Below are positions 1 to 12,929 of a stretch of DNA of 64,000 nucleotides, in pieces. A program made the translations under genes and the position numbers. The DNA is from Phylloscopus collybita (taxonomy: Eukaryota > Chordata > Aves > Passeriformes > Phylloscopidae), in contig JAJNNQ010000024.1 in the NCBI GenBank assembly GCA_027886175.1, forward strand, positions 31,227,001 through 31,291,000, read 5' to 3'. Below the pieces are notes generated by a model. That model had not been told where the DNA came from and did not search any database. It saw nothing but the letters and a program-made list of their open reading frames with translations. Every line of letters starts with the position of its first letter. Position 1 is the first letter of the stretch.

Positions 1-69
1 AGTGACACTGTCCAAACTCATTGACCTCAGTTAGCCCATTCAAGTGGGTCCAAGAACAGATGACCTTTT

Positions 70-610
70 GGCCAGCATTCACCTCCTCTTCTGTTGTCTC
101 ATGAGGCTACACAAACAGTTTAGGGTGTCTTTCATGTTTGAAAAACAGTTAAATTTTCTTTTAAAATTAGAATAGAATAATTCTTCTTGGAAGGTCCCTT
201 TGGCAATCATCAAGTCCAAACTTGACCAAAAGTCAGAGCAGGTTATTAAGGGCATTGTCCAAATGCTTCTCAAACTGACGGGCTTGTGGCATTCACCCAC
301 TCTCTGGGAAGCCTGTCCAGAAGGATGCTGTGAGAAATAGCACTGAAAGCCTTACTAAAATCCAGAAAACCTTCACTGACTGTCCTTCCTTTACCAACTA
401 GGCAGCTGATGTTACAGCAGAAAGATGTCAGATTAGTTAGGCATGACTTTCCCTTTAACTGTGCCTGATGATTTCATTGTTCCATTGCTCTCTAAATGCC
501 TTTCAATGGCATCCAGTATGATCTTCTCCATAGTTTTCCAGGTACTGAGGTCAGAGTAACAGTTCTGCAATTTCCTGGATTCTTGTAAATTGGATTAATG
601 TAGGATAGCT
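70..610 (-). mobile_element. Ancient CR1/L3-type LINE remnant (antisense)
   Basis: On plus the order 'aaggatgctgtgagaaatagcactgaaagccttactaaaatccag', 'gattagttaggcatgactttccctttaactgtgcctgatg', 'atcttctccatagttttccaggtactgaggtcagagtaacag' follows the antisense pattern of the reverse-transcriptase part of L3/CR1 elements. Heavily diverged. Confidence 0.65.
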
Positions 611-662
611 TTCAGCTTCCAGCCAGAAATGAATCTCCCAGACTCCGAAGGCCTGTGATAGA

Positions 663-3600
663 TGATTTCAGCAGCTGAACAGACCTGTAAACTGCACTCT
701 TATGTTTAGTGATATCTGTTTTTAGGAGGAGAACTCTGGACTAGTAAGGACAGATCATGATTATTTGGAATTCTGCAAGATTTAAATTTTCATGACCATA
801 GTAGAGGGATATTTGGAATTGTTTCTTAAAATTGGTTTAATCAAAGAGTCTAAAATTATTAATTTATTTTATATATTTTTATTATTTCTATGTATAATAT
901 AATAATATAAATATTTATATAATATAAATGTTTATAATATAATAAAATAAATATTTTAATTATTTATTTTACATATTATTCAATAATTTTAGGATTTTAA
1001 ACTTTGACTGTAGGCTTTTCTAACTCAGTATACCATCTTTGCTGCTACCCTGTGCTACATGGTTCTGAAGAAGGTAAAAGAGCACTCACAGTTAACACCT
1101 TGGAAAATAATTTATTCACTGTTAGCTTTTATTATGAAACAAAGGTTGTGTTTTGAAGGTTTACTTGATTGTCCCTAAAGTATTGCCCGAGATGTATTAT
1201 TTTCAATAATACACTGAATACTGAATACAACATGTTGGCAATTCTGATTCTGCTAAAAAGAAAGCAGATATGATCTGCCTTGTTACTTGTTCCTTAGGAG
1301 AAGAACGGATGGAGTAACAGGTTGTCCATGAAGTAAATTTGGCTAAAATAGCCACTATAGGATGCTCTGCTTGGCACTTATTCCTGAAAGACTCCTGGTG
1401 ATGTAATGCTGCCTTTTCCTACAAAACTGTGTATACCTCCAAAACACAATATTTATTTATATCTGTGGAAAAGATCCACACTTTCCTGGGACAGACTAGC
1501 TGCTATATTAGAGTTTACTAAGACATTAATTCTAATCAATGCTCTTCTTAAATTACATGTAGGGATGGAGAAGCAAGGCAAGGAAAGCAGCAAGAGGAGA
1601 AAGGGTGTAGACAGGTTTGCTTAATTTCATGCCAGCTGAGTCCCCACAGCATATTCAGAGTGATGAACAGAAAGACTAACAGGAGACATTAATACATAAA
1701 GAGATTATGTGTTTTGATCAGAAACAGATGTGCTGAAATGAGACTTGAAAGGGTTGCTAGCATCAGCATCTTGTGTAAGATACTGACATTAATCAGTATA
1801 TGTTGGAATTGTTCCTGATTAGAAACTGCATGGACTTTGCAGGATCCCTCTCCAGAGAACACTTACTACTGCAAACAATGACAGTGTTAGACAGCCACTT
1901 CTAGTCTTTTTTTATTATGAAAATAGCAAATGTCATTGTAAATGCAAAAACTATAAGGAAGTTTCTTTATTCACCTAGACCAATGGAACAATTTTTGATG
2001 GAGGTCTTTATTTCACTTACAGGAAATTTCAGGTATGTGTTTAAACTATTTAAAAACAGATATATTTTACCTGTGTATAATTGTTGTTAATATTGCAAAC
2101 TTTGCAAGTTTTATAAAGTTCTGTTCTCTGAAAGGAAGTATAAATATAAATTTTTTTGTAATACAGACTTCTGTCTTCCTACTTTTGTTTTTGTTTTGTT
2201 GTGATTACCTACACAGAATCCTTTAACTTTCAGGAGAGTTGCAACCAGCTTGCTCTATGAGCCACCTATTCTGTGAATTCTTGGAAGTATTCACAGTAAT
2301 TCCATTTGAGTAGCAGCTGGGATGCATCCATGGATTTTCTGCTACCCCTGGTGTTTTGGGAATCAGGTTATCAAGAAGTGATGGCGTCACCAGTGATCTC
2401 AGTGGAGCACAGAACATTCCCCAGCAGCAGAAATATCTGATAGTGTGGCGCTGCTGGTATGTTTAAGTATCCAGTAAGTTCTCTGAGGTAACAGCCACAT
2501 GATGCAGTGAAATTGCTCTTGAACCCTATGACTGCCCTGGTGACCATGAGGAGCACAGCAGGTGTGCCTGCAGCACACCAGAAATTCAGTCCCTTTCTGT
2601 GTGCAGGGCTCAACACAAACTGCAGGCTGTGGCCATTCATGACACAAGATTACTGTCAGAAAGGCATTTGAAAAGAGAGCACATTATTTTCACACTGTGT
2701 TTCATGTGTGCTCTTTTCTGTATGAGTTTCCTCATCTGAAGACACTGTGATGTTGTGTAGAAGGGATATATGTTCTACCTTGTCACAATTATATAACAAA
2801 CATACCACCAAAGCAGTGCCTATTCTAATGATCACTTTCCTGTCTTTTGTCCTTCTTTCTCCCTTTCTTTTTCTAAATAAGTTTTACCTTAGGCCTATGG
2901 AAATGTTTTTTATTGGCTACCTGAAAGGGCATCAATAAACAAAACTTGGTTCCATTGGTTGCCATTTGCCTTGGGTGTAATTAAATAACCGAAATTACTC
3001 AAGCTCAATAAATGCCACTGGGTTTGTGTGTGTTTAAAATTTTCCAGACTGTTTCAAAATCTCTATAAAGGGGGAAGAAAAAACCCTTAAAATACAGCTT
3101 AGTCCATAGAGACCTACCTAAAGTAGAAGGATTTAATCCTTCAGATTAATACAATAATTGGCCACATATGCACACAGATTACAGGGCTACAGATCGAGAG
3201 CAAACACTAACTGCTGGTTTTTAGAATTAATTATTGTATTCCAGAGGGACACAGAACCCTTTCTATGCTGGTTTCAGACAGTGCAGAGTAGTGAACATGT
3301 GACATGAGAAAACAGAAAATTCTAGGCCCACGCATGCATGTAGCAGGATGTGGAGTAAAAAGGCAGCAGATCGTGTCTGTGGATAAACCTTATAGGACCA
3401 GGGCATTGCTCCTGTTACTGTTTAGTCATTCTGTTAGGAAGATGGGAGAATGGAAAATGAGACCAGGTTCTTTTGCTCCTGGGTTCTCTTTCAGATTTCA
3501 CTGTGAGCTTAGTGTAAAACTGGGTAATATAAAGATTAATGAAAAGAGACAAGGAGCATATCACTGCTGTTCACTCTGTCATCAGCACTGAGACAATAAA

Positions 3601-4795
3601 CAGAATAAAGATTAAAACAGAGGAGTTTTACAAGGCATTGGGGGTTTTTTTGGGCAATCTGGATCCATACTTAGAGATGTAAGTCTTGTGTGGGTTGTTT
3701 TTCTGTTTTTAATAATACATCAAAATAAACCAAGGTTATCAAATAAGAAAGCTATCTATAACAATGGACAGGGTATGAGGGGGAGGCAGAACTGAAAACC
3801 ATTCTGGGGTAGTAGAGGACAAAGAAATCAACCCCACAGTCAGTGTGAAACTCTTGGTGTGCATATCGGTTATGCAAGAGAAAGAATGTAAAATGTCAAT
3901 TAATATGCAAATTGTTAAAGCATCTGAAAAGTTTAAAAACTTGTTGACAGGAACCCTAACAATGAATCAATGACTGGGAAACATGCCTGATACTGAGAAG
4001 CTTAAAAAATACAGTCCATACAAGTATTAAAATAAATAAAAATGAGAAGTGGCATGTTAAAAGTGTTAAGTATCTCCACAAGGAGAAAATGTCAGCCTGG
4101 CAACAGCTCTGCAAAGTACCTGAGAATGACGTAACAAGAAACAGTGGCTTGAAGCTTAAGCCAATGTTAATTTTAAACAAAAGGAGTGATATTATCTGTA
4201 ACAGCAGCATTGATTAACTGGGAAACAAAATTCCCCAACAAGTGGTAAATTTTTAATCCTCATCACTTTCTTGAAGACAAACTCCATCTAGACACCTTTA
4301 CCCAGAGCTCTGGTATGTGGAGAGTTACAAGCATCTAAGATGCATGAAAGGTCAGCCTATGTGATTTTAGGGTTGCTTCTGGCCTTAAATTCTAATAATC
4401 CCCGTTTTTTCAAAGAGGTAGTGAGCACAAACTCAAGTAAACATGAGAACAGGGGTGGAGAGGATGGGCAATAAGAAAAAAGCTGGGAACAGCTACACAT
4501 AAACAAGTTCAGAACTTACTAGGTACAAGAATCACCTTCTGCCAAAATGGTGATAAAGCACATTTTGTCCTTGACCTTGTACTTGTTCTTTTATGCTGGC
4601 TAAAGCCAGAGTGGAGAATACACTGTATTCTGAGGAGGCTGTCAATGCTGTGCTGGTCAGCTGGAGACCTATTCAGTCAGTAGGAAAAATGCCTGTGCCT
4701 CATTAAATGGTATGTTGCAGTTGAAATTGTTTTGCTCTTTGTGCTACCATTGAATTCTGTGTCCTCCCTTGTTTTGCAAAATGGAGCAGAATTAA
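663..4795. other. Intergenic sequence without recognised gene
   Basis: AT-rich, including a nearly pure A/T stretch at 855-985. No known repeat or exon recognised. Confidence 0.65.
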
Positions 4796-5047
4796 TAGAA
4801 TCATGGAAAGTTAAGGGGTTGGAAGGGACCTTAAAGGTCCTCTAGTCCCAACCTCCCCTGCCAGTGGCAGGGCCATCTCCTACCAGACCAGGTTACTCAA
4901 AGTCTCATCCAGCCTGGCTTTTGAACACAGCCAGGGTTGAGACACCTACAACCCTGGGCAACCTGTTCCAGTGCCTCATCACCCTCACAGAAAGAAGTTT
5001 CTTCCTAATACCTAGCCTCTGCTATGACCAGAAGTTGTCAGTCACAT
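4796..5047 (-). mobile_element. CR1 LINE 3' end (antisense)
   Basis: On plus it reads the reverse complement of the CR1 3' end: 'agaatcatggaaagttaaggggttggaagggaccttaaaggtcctctagtcccaacctcccctgcca', then 'gccagggttgagacacctacaaccctgggcaacctgttccagtgcctcatcaccctcacag'. A diagnostic avian repeat. In the EPHB5 3' flank. Confidence 0.92.
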
Positions 5048-5049
5048 GA

Positions 5050-8000
5050 GGGGTTTTGCTTATACTTTGACTCTTTGAAATACTTGTGTGCATCTTGCTG
5101 GGTTAATCATTGCATATGAAGTTACTTCTTATAAGATTGCATCAAGTAGTGATAACCTACATATTTAAAAGATAATAAATCTAGTAAAGAATTTCCAGTC
5201 TCTGTTTAGATAGTATATTGTGCAGAAGTGCTTGCACAGTGCACAACCAGCTGAAATGCACAGCATCACAGGCTTCTGTATTGTATAGCATTATAATCCA
5301 GTCTTGAGTTTTAGTCATTGGGGCCAAGGCAATTAGTGGCAGATGTCTCATAACTTTTACACGCTCCTTTACCTTATACATTAAAGATACTTGCCTTGAA
5401 AATTACAGTTTAGGATTCTAGACACAACTCTGGGTGACAGAGCCCATCCTATATTTTATGGGAGAGTGCACTGACTACAGCAAGACTCATGTATGAAATA
5501 ACTGCTAGGATAAAGTGAAAGCTAATTTTAGATAAGATTTCTAATTTCTGATACATAATATTTGATGATCTTCCCTTTTCTAGCAATGCTACTTTTATCT
5601 GTGCTGTGGCTGGGGTTGGGGTTCCATAACTGTAGAGCACAAACCAAAAGAAGGCTCCAATGCCAGAGACCTTTGGTGTCCTTTGTGCAGGAGCCCATAT
5701 ACCCTGCATTGAGCTGCTCACTAGTCACTCTTTTCTGATAGAAATTCTGTGCAAATATATGAGTAATAGCACTGGTGTAAGTGAAAATCGGACTAAAGAC
5801 AGACCAATATTCTTTTGTGTTGCTGTAGAATTTCTCAATCAGCTTATTTTTCTCAGTATTTTAAAATCCTTCAAATGGTTTTCACATTTGCAAAGGTAAA
5901 ACCTCATCTTTTCCTTCCTGTGTTCTAAGGTATATGTGCTGACTTTCCCAGTGGTAATCTGATTCAGGGTTTGTTTTTTTTTTAAGCAAAGGACTAAATG
6001 CAACAGCCTTGAGTGCAGTAGATCAAAAATTTGGAAGACAATAGAACAAGAAAGTGGGAAGAAACTCCCACTGGGAAAGATTTTATGTAGGGATGTTTGT
6101 GGTAGGCTAGGTGTCTGGGATTTACTCAGCTTTTTGAGTAGGTTTTTTCACCTGTAAGGATGCCTGTGTTGCCTTGGTTGCATTTAAAGCTTACTCAGGT
6201 AAATAAGCTGGAAGACGCAGTTGTGACATCAATTTAAAATCCCCAAGTAGGATAACATTTTCAGCTACTCAGAGAGAAGAACAGCTGTATTTGCTTTCAG
6301 CTTCACATTTCAGCTGTTTGGAAGTCCAGCACACACAGAGCAGAGATGTGGAAGTCTTAGGACTATGCAGCCTGTATTCAGAGCCACAATGCATTTTGAA
6401 AATTTTTTGGTTTGTATCCCCACTGAGATGCAGAATGCAGTGGGTGGTCAAGTTTCTGGCACTGGTTTAAATACTTCTGTGATGTGTAAGAAAGAGGAGT
6501 CATGCATCAACTCCCTTGAAAAAATTGCTAAACCCATTCATGGTTTTGGCATGTCCACACTCTCTTTCACTAAGGAAATACAAAAGCCTGCAATCACCTG
6601 GATCACAGCTGATTGCAAATAAGTATATAGTCAGCATCTATAATAAGGGAAGCAGAGCTCTGGCACAAATCAGTGAAACTAATCTCTGAGGGATTGGCCT
6701 AGATGAGTTTCCTTTTGTGTAGAATCCAATTTAACTCCGTATCAGAAACACAACTCTGATTAAGTAAATGTCAACTCTCTTAAGGGGGTCTAAGACATCT
6801 GATTTGAGCAGAGTAGTTTTAATTTCAGAATTGCTGGAATTTTTCTAATTGTCTTTATTCAGAATAAAATACCACACAATTATTAAAGAAACTGTCTAAT
6901 AAAAGAGCAAAGCTTTATATTTGTTAACATGGAGCCATCTTGGGTTAAGAAAATAAAAAACAGTTTATGCTTTGCCACTATGGCTTCTGAACCAGAACTG
7001 CTTCAAGGGAAAATGTCATTTCAGCAGGTATGTAGGACACGGATATCAGAACTCTTCTGTGTCCAAGCAGAGATTAAATAAACTTCTGTTTGACTGAAGA
7101 TACTCATTTTCAGCAATGAGTATCTTCACATTCAGCTGATCTGATTTTCAGGAAAGCTAAACCCCTATGAATTCTGATGGAGTGCTTCACCATAGAGCAA
7201 TAGATACCACCCATATAGAAAACTTTTTGCTATTTTCACAGGGTGCATGTCTGCTAACCTCACTCACTGTATTGTGAGTCAGTGGAGACAAATTATGCAG
7301 CAGCTGATGCTTATCATGACCAGATTGAATCACCTCTATCATTTCCTTCTGCTGCTGCCTGGAAAGTTCTATTGTGGCCTTGGAATCTTGAGAACAAGCC
7401 CAAATCATCTGCTCATTCATGTAGGCGAATTTTTTTAGTTACAAAAGAATGTAATATGTTTTATTCAAAGATGGCAGGATTTTTGTGAGGAGAGAGGAAC
7501 CTCACTGAAAACTTTTCAAGGGGTCTTCAGTGTCTCAGAATGCAAATCATTATGTACAGCAAGATATTCTTTTCTTGTAAAAGATCTTTTGGGCAAATCT
7601 TGTTCTATAACTACCAGCCCTCCTTCTGTGCAAATGGCTTCACTCTGAGCAGCATGCAGGAGTTTGTACTGAGGGGCTTAGGAGCCAGAAATGTGGCACA
7701 GCTCAAGAAAATGTAATTAAATCAGGTAGACAAAGAATGCTACCTTTTTTAAAAAAAATCAATTATTTATATTACAAGAGCTCTGTTAGCTGATATAGCA
7801 TTTTCAAATGAACCAAGTGAGACTCATTGTCTGAGCCAGGGTGCAGTCAAGCCTGGGAATGAGAACCAGGTGTATAGTTTTATGGACAAACACCCTGACA
7901 TTTAGAGTTAGCAGCTGCATTCCAAGGTTGTAAATCTGGCGTCATAAAGCCTGTGCACTTTTTATATATGGGGTCTGACATACCCCCAGGTGTCAATGGT

Positions 8001-8545
8001 TTAGCCAAAAAATAGAGTTTAGGAGGGGGTGAGGTTGATGTTTGTAGCCACTGGAACTAAAACCTAGTGCAAATGGCTTGTATTTAATTGGAGTTGGCAA
8101 ATACATGCCTTCTCCAAACAGAGATAAGCTGAGCAAGTCTTTGTATGTCAAGTTCAGGCAGAGATGAATTTCCTCAAGCCCTCTCTGCTCTTCACTCAAA
8201 TCTCTGCTGCTGCCTTGTGTTCATTTATTCTCACTGCAGCAGAATGGCTACATCCTCACCACAGCCTGCCTGTGGTCCTAGACTGACCAGCAGGAATGAG
8301 AGTTTCATGTTTAAATAAACATTTGAGGCAGTCATTTGAGGTAGGCCTTTTTGTGCTGAGTCGGGCAAGGCTCAGCACAAAATCTCTTGGCTCGTCAAAT
8401 CTTTTTTTACTTTAGAAAAATCAAATAAACTGTTGTTCCTGTCTCAGACCCAATTAATTACATTTATTTTCAAAAACATTAATCACCATTAAATGCTGGA
8501 TCTGCTACCATTTCAATGCTGGGCTCTTCTCAAGGACCCTATCAC
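5050..8545. other. Intergenic sequence without recognised gene
   Basis: AT-rich. Only a small perfect 14-bp hairpin at 7095-7128 stands out. Confidence 0.7.
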
Positions 8546-8548
8546 TAC

Positions 8549-8742
8549 ATCTTTGGGAGAGGAGAGAAAAGGGGAAGGGGGAAGGGGAGAGGAGAGGAGA
8601 GGAGAGGAGAGGAGAGGAGAGGAGAGGAGAGGAGAGGAGAGGAGAGGAGAGGAGAGAAGAGAAGAGAAGAGAAGAGAAGAGAAGAGAAGAGAAGAGAAGA
8701 GAAGAGAAGAGAAGAGAAGAGAAGAGAAGAGAAGAGAAGAGT
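8549..8742. repeat. Polypurine (GGAGA)n then (GAAGA)n microsatellite
   Basis: About 190 nt of pure A/G on plus: irregular G-rich purines, then about fourteen GGAGA units, then from about 8655 about seventeen GAAGA units. The only interruption is near 8741. Every frame is open across it, so open frames here are artefacts. Confidence 0.98.
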
Positions 8743-8744
8743 GA

Positions 8745-10637
8745 AGAGAAGCCTCTCCAAACTGCAAAAGTAAGCTGGTTAATATATGTGTCCCGCTGTT
8801 CTTGAAAAATCCATGTTGCTCAGCTCTGTGTCCTGGACAAAATTATATGTTTATCTTTTGCAGGCCACTAACAAACTTGTCAGAATGTTGTTACCCAAAC
8901 TATCATCCAAACCAATCCTAGCTGGATATCACAAGGCAGCTACCAAAGGGAGCAGATGCTCTGTTTGTTCAAATAAAAGCAAGTGAAGTTCTGTCCTTGG
9001 TTGAATACTGTGCACTGTTACAGTATTTAAACAAACATAAACGGAATGACAGCCTCAACATCTGGAAAGGCTGTCTGACAGCCAAACTGAAATCATCATT
9101 AGTGGCCCACCACCAGGATTTAAGGATTGCTTTAAGGATTAATAATTAAACAATAAAAAGGTTTCATAAGTGTATGAACTCCCAGGAAAAGTGACAGAAT
9201 CTCACTGCTTGAGTCAACCTAATATGAATAATCAGTGAGTAACACAATCAAACACGTCTGGGAAGAAAGAATAAGTCTAGTGAGGCATGAGCGGAGATTA
9301 ATTCCTCTATTGAAAGGTAAGAAGGACAAAAAGGAAGGGAGCTTCTCCTTTTTCTCTTCCTTTGTTGAGTGGGACTTCATTAAAGACTAGCAATAACATT
9401 TCAGAGAACAGAACTACCCGTTAAGTGGTATTTTGATAGTCTTCAATATAATTTTAATCAAAATACATTTTATGTTTCCTTACTAAAATCATCTGGCTTT
9501 AACCATTCCCAAAATTTGACTTTAGCTACCCGGGACATAAAAAATCTGCAAAGTAGTTTCTTGATTCCTGAACACTTTACAAGTAGTACATCAACACACA
9601 CTCTTCCACAGCCCTGTTACAAAAGGTCATGAGGTCTGTACAACTATCCAGTCTTATGTGGATACACATATCCAATCAGGGGATGAGCATCCACATTAAA
9701 AATCACTCCTAATAATATATAATATATTTTACAGTTTTGATTAAAGTTTTAATTAAGGGGCATTGCATTTACTGCAGCTTTAAAAAGTTTTAATAGTAGA
9801 ATTTAAAAATTCACCTTAGGCATTTTAGCATAATGAACATCCTGCTGAGAATAAAGACAGAGAACATGTTAGGCACAGATGCAAACAATTTTAAGGCAAA
9901 AGTAGAATTATACAGACAGTGATCTAATCCTTAAAGATAAAGCAATAAAATTGATTGGAATGGCTCGAAAGAACACAGGGAACTAAAGAAAATAAGTAGG
10001 TAAACACGGAAGATTCAGGTAGAATTATAAGAGATCCTTCAGCACAAATAGAGCTCTGTAAACATGCAAAATAGTTCCCTCAAGAAAAGAAGCCCAAACA
10101 TTTGTAATCTAAAAGATTTAGTACTTCAGCAGCAGCAGCAAAAAATGTGATTTTTTGACTACCCAGGGTAGGTCACAATGAAATTACATTCCTGACTTTA
10201 ATGTATATTTTCTTCTGAGAAAAAACATTACCTTAAGCTTTTGTCCATATTTTAAATTTCATGCAACTTCATGTTCAAAATTATTCCGTAATCAGCTACC
10301 AGTTTTTTTTGTTGGTTTTTCGTTTGTTTGTGTTTGTTTGTTTGTTTTGTGGTTTTTTTTTTTTTTTAACTTATCTTATAAATAATTCAAACTTAATCTG
10401 ATTTATTTCTTGAGACTCTCTCTAGGAGTAACAACTGCCAGGCAGACCTGATCAATTTTTTTGAGGAACTGCTAAACTGAGGGACATCTGCATTGCTGCC
10501 ATCTACATTTTGGCCTTTTCCTAACACTGAGGACATCATAGTCTGCATGGATAGAGAGAAGCTGTAAAGACTTCAGAACTGCCCCCTTTTCTTTGAAGTG
10601 CTTAGGAACTATGCAGAAACACATGAAGGGAACTTAC
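8745..10637. other. Intergenic sequence without recognised gene
   Basis: AT-rich. Contains a T/GTTT-rich low-complexity tract at 10302-10369 and nothing else recognised. Confidence 0.7.
10302..10369. repeat. T-rich (GTTT)n low-complexity tract
   Basis: T runs interspersed with GTTT units, ending in a T run of about 15. Confidence 0.93.
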
Positions 10638-10798
10638 AAGACTTGGTATAAGGGTTTCTCCCATCCTTTTGTGGGAAACTAATGGAGGATTAGGGCCTCC
10701 TTCCACAACAGGTTTAGGGTAAATGATGAGCCCTGTATCTTCTTTCAGTGTTTCATTGAGACTAACATCCAAATACACGTGCATGATACCTCTGTTTC
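10638..10798 (-). other. Unassigned coding-like segment (minus)
   Basis: 161 nt after a strong pyrimidine tract ending CTCAAG|G and before a GTAAGT donor. The frame reads G-I-M-H-V-Y-L-D-V-S-L-N-E-T-L and later G-L-I-I-Y-P-K-P-V-V-E-G-G. It looks protein-like but I recognise no domain. If real, it and 11784-11927 would belong to a gene downstream of EPHB5 in the same orientation. Confidence 0.25.
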
Positions 10799-11783
10799 CT
10801 TGAGCAGAAAGGCAGCAAAACAGAGGTCCTGGGCTCTGATTGCAGATGTTTATATTACCCACTGAACCATGAGGAACTATGGCAACCATTCATCTTATCT
10901 ATCTTTTAAATAAATCAGGTATTGCAGTGCTGGTAAAGATGAGTAGCTGACAGCACTACCTAGTGTTGTGCAGAGCCAGTGAATGCTGACCAAGTGGTGA
11001 CTCTATATCCAAGTACACTCCTGTCTTTTCTTCCTTTTCAGCTCTTTCTTCTTTGATTTCTGTATCACATTTTGGAGATGCAGGTCAGAGAGATGCAGGT
11101 CTTTTCCTAATTTTGTTCTCCAGCCTTGTACTTCTGTGATGTGATACCTGTTGGCAAGATCTGCTGTTACCCCAATCTTGCCCTTTCAGCATGTTTGTCA
11201 GTAACTGCAGGCTTGACTTCTCAATTTCTTAAGCACAGCCCACTTCATTAAAAGCAGGCAGAAGGGTTTTCATTCCCTCCTTATGAAAAGCATGATGCTG
11301 CATGTTGTTAGTACATTTTCTTAGGGTATCACCTTATTTTACTTAAGTTAATAAAGAGATGAAGAAGCTTCTTTTTTATTTGTTTTTTCTTCTTTTCCAT
11401 TTTGGCAGATTAAGCTGGCTGGGTCCTTACAGGCAGAACCCCTGTGGCTCTCAGTATCAGAGATAATTACAATGGGCACGCAGCCAACCTTTATTTTACT
11501 TAAAAATTATTTATTTCTCTTAACAATGACATCTTTATTTTGAAACTTTCCAGAAGAGTCATTATGTATTGTATTGAGCTGCAGCTCCCATGCTGCGATG
11601 GAGCAAGATGAAAGGTTTGAATCTTTAATTAGGATTCCTTTTTATCCAAATTTCCTGGTTAGAGCAGGAGGATGAGAATCAAAGACACAGCTTTGTGTTC
11701 TGGCTGTGTATTTCCATCTGTCAGAAAGAAAGGATTTGATTACTGGATATTTTTCTATAGCAAGAATCAATGATCCAGTCTAC

Positions 11784-11927
11784 CTGAGACTGGTTGATGA
11801 ACTCGAAATGGGAACAGAAATCCAGAAATAATGTCAGGAATATGTGCAATTTCTGCATAGATCTCAGATGTCGCCTGCTGGAAAATGCTGAGGTCTGGCT
11901 GCGTAAGGCTGGAAGGTAATTTGACAC
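11784..11927 (-). other. Unassigned coding-like segment (minus)
   Basis: 144 nt with acceptor TGCAAG|G and donor CTCAG|GTAGAC. One frame reads L-P-S-S-L-T-Q-P-D-L-S-I-F-Q-Q and later I-P-D-I-I-S-G-F-L-F; a second frame is open too. The first frame joins in phase to 10638-10798. No family recognised, and splice borders of this quality occur by chance. Confidence 0.2.
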
Positions 11928-12812
11928 CTTGCACAAAATCTAGTCAAGTACAGTAAATGTGCAATAACCCTGGAATGCTGAATTACCACCTGGGTCAGAA
12001 CTATATTTCTTCTGTGACATCTTCATCAGCTCCCTAGTCATGTAAAAGCTGAATTATAGATCTTCTGGTTATGCAAAATGTCTGACCTATAAAAGGTGGA
12101 TCATTTATATGTGTGTTTTGAGAGTTCTCAAAGTGTCCGCTACCTTGAGAACAAAAACCTCTAACCACGTCTGCTTTGCTGATGCAGCAAAACTCATTTC
12201 CTGTAACAAATGTATTTATTTTAAGACTATGAACGGGCAATTTTTATTGTTCCAGGCTTTGGGAATCTCCCATGCTCCAGGCCTTGGAGGATAACGAGCT
12301 CTTCAGAAACTTCTTGCTTGTAAAATCTGTTGTACTCGTGAGATGGGGTAATGCCCCTTCTTGTACTAGTCTAGGTTGCAATATTATTTTAGAAGAAAAC
12401 CCCTGGGGCCTGTGTGTTTGGACAATGGGTACCAGACTGTAGCTGTAGCAGAAAATAAACTTGCCAGTGTGCAGGGGAAATGGCTGAACAGTGGGGACTC
12501 AGCACTGGGATGGTTAATTTATTAAAATGTCTCTAGGTGCAGTGGGGGAGGCAGCCCTTCATGTGACTGCCTTGTAGGACAGCGTGGGCGTTGCTCAGCT
12601 GTGGTGGACACAGCCCCAGAGCTTGTCAATGAAAAAGTAACATCTGAGCTGAAAGCAAGTATAAATATATGAAAGGACAGTATCAGGGCATCCAAATGAT
12701 CAAAAACGGTCCGGTAACGGTCCAGAACCATGTTAGACATTCACTCAGGATCCCAAAGAGATAGTGAAAATTACCCCTCAGGGATGTTCTATTTTATTTA
12801 CCCATGACTCAG

Positions 12813-12925
12813 TTCCTTGATACCTCTGAATACTTTGCTTTCACTCCAAGAGGTGAACTGTATACCTACACGGTCCAAAACACCCGTGTCCCTAAACTGT
12901 GTATTTATGGTGACCTGAAAAACCC
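12813..12925 (+). other. Unassigned coding-like segment with splice-site borders
   Basis: A 113-nt open stretch preceded by a pyrimidine-rich acceptor (ACTCAG) and followed by a consensus donor (CC|GTAAGT). The reading frame gives a protein-like string including G-E-L-Y-T-Y-T-V and P-K-L-C-I-Y-G-D-L. I do not recognise the family. A possible next segment at 13070-13143 is open but out of phase with it. Could be an exon of an unannotated gene, a pseudogene fragment, or chance. Confidence 0.25.
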
Positions 12926-12929
12926 GTAA

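Noticed and set aside
8493..8773. Several overlapping open frames of Arg/Glu or Ser/Leu repeats
   Set aside because: Purely a product of the purine pentanucleotide microsatellite, which contains no stop in any frame.
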